A stretch of DNA of 64,000 nucleotides from a bacterium endosymbiont of Escarpia laminata. Its GTDB lineage: Bacteria > Pseudomonadota > Gammaproteobacteria > Chromatiales > Chromatiaceae. The stretch is from the NCBI GenBank assembly GCA_003660235.1, contig QGON01000071.1, positions 62,001-126,000 of the forward strand. The letters are read 5' to 3'. The notes under the pieces are model-generated. The model was not told where the DNA came from and searched no databases. It saw nothing but the letters and a program-made list of their open reading frames with translations. The translations under genes were made by a program, and so were the position numbers. This document shows, in pieces, positions 28,181 to 35,128 of the stretch (its first letter is position 1; every line of letters starts with the position of its first letter).

Positions 28181-28322
28181 GCAATCGTGAAGATTGCCGG
28201 AAGAGTCTGAGCTGCTCCTGCCAAACGTCCGGCCTGGAGGATTCCACCAGGTCATCAGTCTGGGGAAGGAGGCCACGCCCGTAGCCGCTAACAGTCATCC
28301 GGTCGCCTGCGGCGCAGCGACC
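28181..28322 (-). ncRNA. Candidate structured RNA in the RtcR-divergent operon
   Basis: The 272-nt gap between the 28331-28930 gene and the small CxxC gene holds four hairpins packed together: GGTCGC/GCGACC with an inner TGC/GCA (28301-28322); CCTGG.GG/CC.CCAGG with a 3-nt loop (28233-28251); GCCGGA/TCCGGC (28196-28233); GCAATC/GATTGC (28181-28197). None ends in a T-tract, so they are not simple terminators. It may be a structured UTR, a processing site or an RNA gene comparable to the Y-RNA or tRNA-like RNAs linked to rtc loci elsewhere. The strand is assumed from the operon. Confidence 0.35.
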
Positions 28323-28330
28323 TGAGTCTC

Positions 28331-28930
28331 CTATGGCGAAATGGTGAGTCCGGCAAGCCGGGCAACATCTTCTGAGATAGAAATTGGCAGAGCCTCCCGA
28401 TTCCTGGCAGCGATTTGGTCGGCTACGGCGAAGCTTTCAGTGCGGACGGCCTCCAGTTTCTGACGGTATGCCTCAAGTGCGCTATCCGGCATTACCCGCA
28501 CGCGAAACGTCGACGGCCTGGCGAACAGGCCACGCTCCTCCTGGACGCGTACCGGGAGGTTCGGCAACTCGTCGATTCCCACGAGTCCGGCTTCCTGGCC
28601 ATTGATCAGGCTCTCCATCAGGCGAAGTTGCTTGTTGAGCATGTCGAGTTCGGCGAGGTTGGAGCTGATGCCTGTCGCCTCGTTTGCGGAGCCGAGGGCC
28701 TTGCGGATCTGTGCGATGGCAGACTGCAAGTCAAACAAGACAGGCATGAGCGCAGCCAATCGTTCACCCTCGGTCCTGAGCCGTGCCTGCTGATCTTCGC
28801 CCAAGTGGCCCATAACCTCGGTCTGGTTAAAGCCTGCGCGAACTTCCTCGGCAATGTCGTTGGCGCGACGCGACAGGCGCTCGGCCACCTTGTGCCAGCG
28901 GTTCAGTGTAAGCCGGTAGGTCTTGTTCAT
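28331..28930 (-). CDS. Coiled-coil protein under a predicted sigma-54/RtcR promoter
   Basis: A 199-aa protein of mainly helical, coiled-coil character (KVAERLSRRANDIAEEVRAG, LNKQLRLMESLINGQEAGLV). I do not recognise a named domain. The start is set at 28930, where GGGGAG lies 7 bases upstream; an in-frame ATG at 28966 has no such site and would leave almost no leader after the predicted promoter. It is the first gene of the operon divergent from rtcR, the position usually held by rtcB. Its product is therefore the prime candidate effector or substrate-binding protein of this RtcR regulon. Confidence 0.7.
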   Translation of the reverse strand: MNKTYRLTLNRWHKVAERLSRRANDIAEEVRAGFNQTEVMGHLGEDQQARLRTEGERLAALMPVLFDLQSAIAQIRKALGSANEATGISSNLAELDMLNKQLRLMESLINGQEAGLVGIDELPNLPVRVQEERGLFARPSTFRVRVMPDSALEAYRQKLEAVRTESFAVADQIAARNREALPISISEDVARLAGLTISP

Positions 28931-28984
28931 TTTCACGCTCCCCAGTTGGGATTCCTGTTTCGTCATTTATCTCGTATGTAATAG

Positions 28985-29000
28985 AGCAAATGTTGTGCCG
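28985..29000 (-). promoter_or_regulatory. Sigma-54 (-24/-12) promoter
   Basis: The minus strand reads CGGCAC-AACAT-TTGCT. GG at 28999-28998 and GC at 28987-28986 are 12 bases apart, the invariant RpoN spacing, and 10 of the 11 conserved consensus bases are kept. The start near 28974 gives a 44-nt leader to the ATG at 28930. RtcR is a sigma-54 activator encoded just across the intergenic region. Confidence 0.75.
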
Positions 29001-29087
29001 GTTTAAAAAATAGCTACCAACTTATTGTCTTTACTATGGAAATTTCTTAGGTGTCCGCTACGCAAGGTAATTTCACAATGAAAAAAA

Positions 29088-29123
29088 CGAGAAAATATTA
29101 TCAATATTGATATATTATTCTCG
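29088..29123. promoter_or_regulatory. 36-bp dyad, probable RtcR upstream activator site
   Basis: An inverted repeat centred at 29105.5: outer arms CGAGAA/TTCTCG and inner perfect TATCAATATTGATA, with 14 of 18 position pairs matching. The centre is about 131 bp upstream of the predicted sigma-54 start, the usual distance for an enhancer-binding protein. It also touches the rtcR start codon at 29125, so it could mediate autoregulation. Confidence 0.55.
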
Positions 29124-29124
29124 T

Positions 29125-30723
29125 ATGAACATCGTATTTGGCCTGTTTGACCCAGAGCTTGATGGTTGCGACCCGAGCGACCGTCTAAATCATTGGCGTC
29201 CAACAGTTTCCCTGCTGAGTCATGTCGACCTTCCAGTCAGCAGGCTCGAACTCCTGGTCCAGCGTGCTCATCTTGAGATGGCGCAGGCCGCGATCGCCGA
29301 GATGGCGGCATGCTCGCCTGAAACCCATATCGTTCGTCACGATATCCACTTTCAGGATCCGTGGGACTTCGAGGAGGTGTTCGCGGTTTTACACGATGTG
29401 GTCGACGATTACCCCTTCGATCCGGACAAGGTTGACTACTTCGCCCATATGTCCGCAGGCACCCATGTCGCCCGTATCTGCCTGTTTCTTTTATGCGAGT
29501 CCAGACTGTTGCCCGGTCGCATGCTGCAAACCTATCCGGCCGATGCCTATGGTCAGGGTACAGAGGCAGGCTGGCGCACGATTGACCTTACGCTTGCCCG
29601 ATATGATCGCCTCGCACAGCGCTTTGAACGACGCAAGGCGCGTGGAGAACAATTTCTTAAGTCCGGCATCGCTACCGAGAACCCTGCCTTCAATCGTATG
29701 ATCGATGAGATAGAAACGGTCGCGATTGCTTCGCAACACCCGATCCTGTTGACCGGTCCCACAGGTGCTGGAAAATCGGTACTCGCGCATCGCATCTACG
29801 AGCTTAAACATCAGCGTCATCAACTGACCGGCGCCTTTGTGCCGGTTAATTGCGCAACACTGCGCGGTGACGCTGCGATGTCGACGCTTTTTGGTCACTG
29901 CAAAGGCGCCTTCACCGGTGCGGTAAGCGTGCGCGAGGGTCTGTTGAAGACCGCCGACCAGGGCCTGCTCTTTCTTGACGAGATCGGCGAGCTTGGTCCC
30001 GAGGAGCAGGCGATGCTGCTCACGGCGTTAGAGAAGGGGCACTTCTATCCCATTGGTTCAGACAGCGAGGCGAGCAGCGATTTTCAGTTGATTGCAGGGA
30101 GCAACCGTGATCTGCGTACCGAGGTACGTGCCGGCCGTTTTCGCGAAGATCTCCTTGCCCGTATCAATCTCTGGCATTTCGATCTGCCAGGTCTTCGCGA
30201 GCGCAGCGAGGACATTACGCCCAATATCGTGTTTGAACTCGACAAGTTTGCAAGCCGCAACGGTCGGCAGGTAAGTTTCAACCGGGAGGCGATGCGCCGG
30301 TATCTCGATTTCGCACACTCTCCTTCGGCGATGTGGCGCGGCAACTTTCGCGACCTCAATGCCAGTGTCACCAGAATGGCGACGCTGGCTGGCGGTGGTC
30401 GCATCGACACCCAAATTGTGGAGCGGGAGATCTCCAGACTGGAGTGGTCCTGGATCAGGGAGCAGCCTGTTGCATCGGAGAGTTTTCTGGGTACATTATT
30501 GCCGTCTGGCACAATTGACCAACTCGATCTGTTCGACCGGCTGCAACTCGAACAGGTGGCCAAAGTCTGTCTTGAGTGTGCTTCACTGTCGGAAGCCGGC
30601 CGCCGACTGTTTGGCGTCTCTAGAACGCACAAGACATCGATCAACGACTCAGACCGATTACGCAAATACCTGGCCCGGTTCGGGCTTGACTGGGGGGCTA
30701 TCCATTCTGGCCAACATTCTTGA
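29125..30723 (+). CDS. rtcR: RtcR, sigma-54 activator of RNA-repair genes
   Basis: A 532-aa enhancer-binding protein. The N-terminal RtcR/CARF-like sensory domain (residues 1 to about 180; MNIVFGLFDPELDG, HMSAGTHVARICLFLLCESR) is thought to sense RNA ends or a cyclic RNA ligand. The AAA+ domain has Walker A GPTGAGKS (K217), the sigma-54 contact loop GAFTGA (261-266), Walker B LLFLDEIGEL and a C-terminal helix-turn-helix. The start at 29125 gives the usual RtcR N terminus; a frame from 29107 is unlikely. RtcR normally controls rtcBA, but here the divergent operon has no rtcA or rtcB. Confidence 0.93.
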   Translation: MNIVFGLFDPELDGCDPSDRLNHWRPTVSLLSHVDLPVSRLELLVQRAHLEMAQAAIAEMAACSPETHIVRHDIHFQDPWDFEEVFAVLHDVVDDYPFDPDKVDYFAHMSAGTHVARICLFLLCESRLLPGRMLQTYPADAYGQGTEAGWRTIDLTLARYDRLAQRFERRKARGEQFLKSGIATENPAFNRMIDEIETVAIASQHPILLTGPTGAGKSVLAHRIYELKHQRHQLTGAFVPVNCATLRGDAAMSTLFGHCKGAFTGAVSVREGLLKTADQGLLFLDEIGELGPEEQAMLLTALEKGHFYPIGSDSEASSDFQLIAGSNRDLRTEVRAGRFREDLLARINLWHFDLPGLRERSEDITPNIVFELDKFASRNGRQVSFNREAMRRYLDFAHSPSAMWRGNFRDLNASVTRMATLAGGGRIDTQIVEREISRLEWSWIREQPVASESFLGTLLPSGTIDQLDLFDRLQLEQVAKVCLECASLSEAGRRLFGVSRTHKTSINDSDRLRKYLARFGLDWGAIHSGQHS

Positions 30724-30873
30724 TTCGCGGTGAGACGTGAAAAGCTGGTCTTCAGATTTGTTTTTTTAACCAAAATGCAGATAGTCCCGACTATGGAAAA
30801 TATATATGTCCTCATTTAGATCAATATGTGGCCATTTGAACTCCCCGCCAGAGGATGAGTGATTTTCTTGTGG

Positions 30874-32199
30874 TTATCTCGTCTGGGGAATCGTGACGAG
30901 GGCCAGAGTACCGGATCTGGGAGCTGGCTGCAGTTCAACGGTCCAACCGTTTGCATCAGCCAGCTGGCGCACGATGGCCAAGCCCAAACCACTACCCCCT
31001 GTGGTGGTGCTGCGGGATTTTTCCAAACGATAGAAAGGGAGGAATACTGACTCCCGCTGATCAGCCGGAATACCCGGTCCCTGATCCTGAATCCTGATTT
31101 TGAGCAGGCTCTCGTCACACTCCAACTCGACCTTGATCGGCTTTGAGTCTCCGTAACGGATTGCATTTTCCAACAGATTGGTGATGATACGGCGCAGCGC
31201 CAGTGGATTCAGTTTTCTCATGCAGGAGTGGCTGTTCTCCCATTTGATCTCTCTGTCAGCGGAGCCTGCGGCCTGGATGATGGCATCCAAAACTTCGGCG
31301 ATATCCGTCTCTACCTGCTCCTGCTTCTCGAGTTCCATGCTGATCTGCATGGTTTCACTGATCAGCCGGTTTATCGTGGCGAGATCCCGTTTGATTCCCG
31401 CCATCAGTTCTGCGTCCCCGCCTTCATCAGGCAGCATCTCCAAAGCCAATTGTACCTGGGTGAGCGGGGTGCGGAGGTCGTGGGAGATACCGGCCAACAG
31501 CAGTGTCCTGTTGGCCAGCAACTCTTTGACCTGCTGGCTCATCTGGTTGAATGTCTGCGTCAGGATCTGCAACTCCTCCGGCCCCTCTTCTCTTATCGGC
31601 TTCGGCCAGCTGCCTTTTCCGATCAGTCGTGCTGAGCGGGAAACACGTTCGAGGGGGATGGTGAGGCGTCGCGCCAGGAGCGCCGCAGTAAAAAAGGTAA
31701 GGGCCGTGCCGGCACAGAACAGGAACAATAACGCAAGTGGCGGTTGGATGCCGATGCGTGAGCGGGGAAATCCCAGGCGCAGCTTTTGGCTGTAGCCCGG
31801 TATCTCGGCCCAGATCCACTCCTTGTCTCTGGTATCACGGCTGGTCTTAAGGCGTACCTCATCCCCAAGGCGCCGGGCGAGTGCCTGCTTGAGGAAATAG
31901 AAATAGGGTAGAAAATCGGTGTTGTCGGGAAGGGAGATGTTCGTGACCACCAGGGTCAGGCCATGGTTTCGCTGCAGCATCTTGCGAAATGCTGGGCGTT
32001 CCGGCTCAGACAGTTTGTCCCAACGTTGCACGGAGAGCGTTATTACTGCCGCCAGATCGTCGGTGGCGCGCTTTCCCAAAGGGACCAATACATAGAAGGC
32101 CAATACACTCAGGGTCAGAAACTGAAATCCGACAGAGACTAGGGCGATTGTGGCCAGCGTTCTGCCGAACAAGCTGTGAAAGCGAAATAGTCCCATCAC
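30874..32199 (-). CDS. EnvZ-like sensor histidine kinase
   Basis: A 441-aa inner-membrane kinase (E. coli EnvZ is 450). Order: TM1 (TIALVSVGFQFLTLSVLAFY), a periplasmic segment of about 110 aa, TM2 (LALLFLFCAGTALTFFTAAL), HAMP, a DHp domain with H240 in GISHDLRTPLTQ, and an HATPase domain with N box NLLENAIRYGD and G boxes DQGPGIP and GGSGLGLAIV. It overlaps the response regulator gene by 4 bp. Osmosensing is the EnvZ role in E. coli; the signal here is unproven. Confidence 0.92.
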   Translation of the reverse strand: MMGLFRFHSLFGRTLATIALVSVGFQFLTLSVLAFYVLVPLGKRATDDLAAVITLSVQRWDKLSEPERPAFRKMLQRNHGLTLVVTNISLPDNTDFLPYFYFLKQALARRLGDEVRLKTSRDTRDKEWIWAEIPGYSQKLRLGFPRSRIGIQPPLALLFLFCAGTALTFFTAALLARRLTIPLERVSRSARLIGKGSWPKPIREEGPEELQILTQTFNQMSQQVKELLANRTLLLAGISHDLRTPLTQVQLALEMLPDEGGDAELMAGIKRDLATINRLISETMQISMELEKQEQVETDIAEVLDAIIQAAGSADREIKWENSHSCMRKLNPLALRRIITNLLENAIRYGDSKPIKVELECDESLLKIRIQDQGPGIPADQRESVFLPFYRLEKSRSTTTGGSGLGLAIVRQLADANGWTVELQPAPRSGTLALVTIPQTR

Positions 32200-32915
32200 T
32201 CTCCGCTACGTGAGAACAGGTAGCCGGCACCCCAAATCGTGCGTAAAAAGATGGGCTCAGAGGGATTGGGTTCTATCTTCCGCCGTAGCCGGTTAACGCA
32301 GACGTCGATACTCCTGTCCAGGTGGGAACGCTCATAACCCTTGGTGATCTCTATCAGCATATCCCGGCTGAGTACCCGGTCTGAGTGTTCGAGAAAAGCC
32401 AGCAGAAGGGTGAACTCTCCATGGGTCAGGGGTATCTCGTCTCCCTCCCGGGTGAGGCGGTATTTTTCCACGTCGAGGGAAAAGGAACCGAATTCGAGCG
32501 CGGATTTTTCTGCCCTTGCCACGGGTCGATCCCGGTTATTTATGCGGCGCAGGACGGCGCGAATTCGTGCCAGCAACTCTCTCGGGTTGAAGGGTTTGGG
32601 GAGATAGTCGTCCGCGCCGACCTCGAGGCCGATGATTCTGTCCAACTCCTCTCCCCGGGCCGAGATGATGATGATGGGTTGATTGCCCTGGCTGTGCAGA
32701 TTGCGGGCAAGCGACAGACCGTCCTCTCCCGGCAGCATCAGATCAAGGATGATCAGATCGACATGGTGCGTCTTGAGGTGGCGGGTCATCGCGGCCCCGT
32801 CTTCCACTGCGGCTACCTGATATCCCTCATTGGTCAGATACCGTTGCAACAGCGATCGGAGTTCAGCTTCGTCATCCACCACGAGAAGGCGATAACGGAT
32901 CTCTTTATTGGCCAT
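32196..32915 (-). CDS. OmpR-like response regulator
   Basis: A 239-aa OmpR/PhoB-class regulator, the same length as E. coli OmpR. The receiver domain has acidic pocket D14/D15, phosphoacceptor D58 in LIILDLMLPGEDG and the conserved Lys in LPKPFNPREL. The C-terminal winged helix includes GYERSHLDRSIDVCVNRLRR and RTIWGAGYLF. Partner of the overlapping EnvZ-like kinase. The divergent gene at 33296 was an outer-membrane protein and may once have been a target. Confidence 0.93.
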   Translation of the reverse strand: MANKEIRYRLLVVDDEAELRSLLQRYLTNEGYQVAAVEDGAAMTRHLKTHHVDLIILDLMLPGEDGLSLARNLHSQGNQPIIIISARGEELDRIIGLEVGADDYLPKPFNPRELLARIRAVLRRINNRDRPVARAEKSALEFGSFSLDVEKYRLTREGDEIPLTHGEFTLLLAFLEHSDRVLSRDMLIEITKGYERSHLDRSIDVCVNRLRRKIEPNPSEPIFLRTIWGAGYLFSRSGE

Positions 32916-33082
32916 GCCGTATCCACGGGATGAAATATTTCTGAAACAACTCGTTACAACCTGTTACCGGTTGGTTAACGCCTCGGAAGATAACCCCATC
33001 ATACTGCGTTTATTGCTCTGGGGCGGTGCTGCCTGCAACACGGAGCATGACTGAGATTCAGACACTATTGGGAGAAGAAAAC

Positions 33083-33250
33083 ATGCGGCGTGTTCAACAA
33101 AAGAGTAACACATTTCGAATTCACTCACTGCGGAGGGGATTGGGGCTTCTTTGTGTTTCCTCCTCGTATATGGATGACATTACCGGGGGATGTGTGGGTT
33201 GCCACGCCATGTTTCGCGGTGTCCCTGGTCAGTCAAGTTTATTGCGCTGA
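33083..33250 (+). CDS. Small ORF with a CVGCH motif, doubtful
   Basis: A 55-codon frame in the 380-bp gap between ompR and the porin remnant. GGGAGAAG precedes the ATG by 8 bases. The product has no signal peptide, so the single CXXCH, which would bind heme c only after export, may be chance. It may also be a broken gene. No family recognised, and nothing else was seen in this gap. Confidence 0.3.
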   Translation: MRRVQQKSNTFRIHSLRRGLGLLCVSSSYMDDITGGCVGCHAMFRGVPGQSSLLR

Positions 33251-33295
33251 TTCAAAAATTATAAGTAGAAAATGATATACCCAGAGGAGCCGAAA

Positions 33296-33756
33296 ATGTT
33301 GATGAATAGAGGAAAAAACCTCTTGGCAATTGCGTTGCTCGGCAGTCTGCCGATGGCTGCGAACGCGACCAACGGAGATCAGGTGTTGGGCGTGACTGCG
33401 ACCCAATGGGGTACGGGAGGAGCCGTGGTGGTGGCGCCACAGGATACAGGTACCCTGCTCACCAATCCGGCGGGAATTGCCGAACTTGGAATCGAAGAGG
33501 TCAGATTCGACCTGAGTCCGGGATTTCTTAATCCCCCAAGAGAGGTCAATGACAACAGAGTAATTCCACCCATTTTTTCATGCCGTCCGGAATTGCTCTC
33601 TCCCTGGGGATGACGCGTAAACTCACTGATCGGATCTCTGGTTCGTTCTCCTATACTCACGCCTTTGAAAATGAGTTAACGTCCAATACCGGCTCCGGGA
33701 ATACCCTATCCATCGAGCAGAATATCGTCTACCTGCAGTTGAGCTACGCGCTTTGA
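33296..33756 (+). pseudogene. Decayed OMPP1/FadL-type outer-membrane protein
   Basis: The N-terminal piece (ATG 33296) has a signal peptide (MLMNRGKNLLAIALLGSLPM, cleavage near ANA-TNG) and the FadL-like start NGDQVLGVTATQWGTGGAVV with NPAGIAELG. After about 95 residues the frame breaks and closes at 33613. In another frame the C-terminal barrel end follows directly: GIALSLGMTRKLTDRISGSF and later NTLSIEQNIVYLQLSYAL, with a stop at 33756. A family member is about 350-450 aa, so some 250 internal residues are missing: an internal deletion with frameshift. Confidence 0.82.
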
Positions 33757-33783
33757 TCCGATCCCGTTTAAGTGGAATACATT

Positions 33784-33990
33784 ATGACTATTGATAGAAT
33801 TGTCCGCCTGATGGCGGGAATGATGATCCTGCTGAGTCTGGCCCTGACTCAATATGTCCATCCTTACTGGGCGTTTTTGACACTGTTTGTCGGTGCTAAC
33901 CTGATGCAGAGCGGTATCACCAATATCTGCCCGCTTTCCAGTATCCTGAAAAAGTTGGGGGTGCCGGACGGAACAGCCTGTTCGGGGTGA
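33784..33990 (+). CDS. DUF2892-type small membrane protein
   Basis: A 68-aa protein with two membrane segments (VRLMAGMMILLSLALTQYV and WAFLTLFVGANLMQSGI) followed by a NICPLSSILKKLGV tail. This is the pattern of the DUF2892 (YgaP-like membrane) family, members of which are often linked to rhodanese and sulfur metabolism. ATG 33784 is preferred to 33772. It lies 27 bp after the porin remnant. Confidence 0.8.
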   Translation: MTIDRIVRLMAGMMILLSLALTQYVHPYWAFLTLFVGANLMQSGITNICPLSSILKKLGVPDGTACSG

Positions 33991-34135
33991 TTACCTGAAA
34001 AAAGCGTTCGGGGCGTCTATGAGGCGCCCCGAATCGATGAGAGACAATATTTTCATGCGTTGCAGGCTGAAATGGCGGCAGTGCAAAATCGGATAAGTAA
34101 ACTTGGGACTGACCCAAAAAAGGAGAGATTCAACC

Positions 34136-34600
34136 ATGTGTAAGACTTGCTGGACCATTACTGCCCTGATGCTGATTGTGATACTGGGCATGGCCTACAA
34201 ATTTATCGTCGTGGGTAGCGTTGAACAGGCTACCGACGGGCGCTTGAGCCTGCAGTTGGAACCCGCCGAAAGGGATCTGGTGATGGCGGAGATGCGCGCT
34301 TTTCTGGTGACCGTGCAGCAGATCACTGAAGGTGTCGTTCAGGATGATATGAAAAAGGTTGCCGATGCCGCACGCAAAGTGGGGCGTGCGGCGCAGGAAG
34401 CCGTACCAGTCTCTTTGATGGGAAAACTGCCCCTCGATTTCAAGAAACTGGGATTCGATACCCATACCAAATTTGACTCCCTGGCCCTGGATGCCGAGCA
34501 GTTCGGTGACAAGGAACAGACCCTGGGCGCATTGACTGAACTGATGCAGAATTGCATCTCCTGTCATGCGGGTTACCGGATTGATTTGGTTGCGGATTAA
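34136..34600 (+). CDS. Membrane-anchored cytochrome c-prime-like protein
   Basis: A 154-aa protein from ATG 34136, which has AGGAGAG 8 bases upstream. One N-terminal membrane segment (TALMLIVILGMAYKFIVV) is followed by an all-helical domain of about 120 aa. The single heme-binding site CISCH near the C terminus, in LMQNCISCHAGYRID, is the layout of cytochrome c-prime, a four-helix bundle. It may bind gas ligands or transfer electrons in the periplasm. It stands alone. Confidence 0.8.
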   Translation: MCKTCWTITALMLIVILGMAYKFIVVGSVEQATDGRLSLQLEPAERDLVMAEMRAFLVTVQQITEGVVQDDMKKVADAARKVGRAAQEAVPVSLMGKLPLDFKKLGFDTHTKFDSLALDAEQFGDKEQTLGALTELMQNCISCHAGYRIDLVAD

Positions 34601-34776
34601 AGCTGGATTCAGTCCGAAATGCACGGCCCATTCCCGCTCGTTCATGCAGCAGGGCTTTCCGTGGGTATAAACCCTGTGTAAACTGTCTGGTGAACAAGTT
34701 ATGTAAATCAATTGGTTACATGGTTATATGCGCGCACCCCCAGGTGCGCGCACTCAAAATGCCCTGATCTCTCAAT

Positions 34777-35121
34777 ATGTTGAAACTTACCAGATCCATA
34801 AACAGTTGGAATACACCTGAGTTCAGGGATGTGCTCAAGGATGAAATCGAGCAATTGGATGCCGGACAACTCCCCCTGCAGCAGGGATTGGCAAATAGCA
34901 GTTATGTCGGCGAAACGCCCTTTCGTATGATGATTATCAGTGTTTCAGATGACTCAACCGCTGTTCGGGTACATGCCGGTATTTTTTATGCCGGGATCAT
35001 TGCGGGCTGCAACTGTTCTGATGATCCGACGCCGGTTGATGAACAGCCGGAGTATTGTGAAGTGGAAGTTGTTATCGATAAAACCACGTCGGAAGCGAAG
35101 GTCATTCTGGTTCAGGACTAG
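34777..35121 (+). CDS. Conserved hypothetical protein
   Basis: A 114-aa soluble protein starting MLKLTRSINSWNTPEFRDVL. The middle has GETPFRMMIISVSDDSTAVR and a Cys-containing loop AGCNCSDDPTPVDE followed by EYCEVEVVIDKTTSEAK. Three cysteines close together could bind a metal, but no named domain is recognised. It ends 8 bp before the convergent GGDEF-EAL gene. The frame and codon use look genuine. Confidence 0.65.
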   Translation: MLKLTRSINSWNTPEFRDVLKDEIEQLDAGQLPLQQGLANSSYVGETPFRMMIISVSDDSTAVRVHAGIFYAGIIAGCNCSDDPTPVDEQPEYCEVEVVIDKTTSEAKVILVQD

Positions 35122-35128
35122 ACGAATA

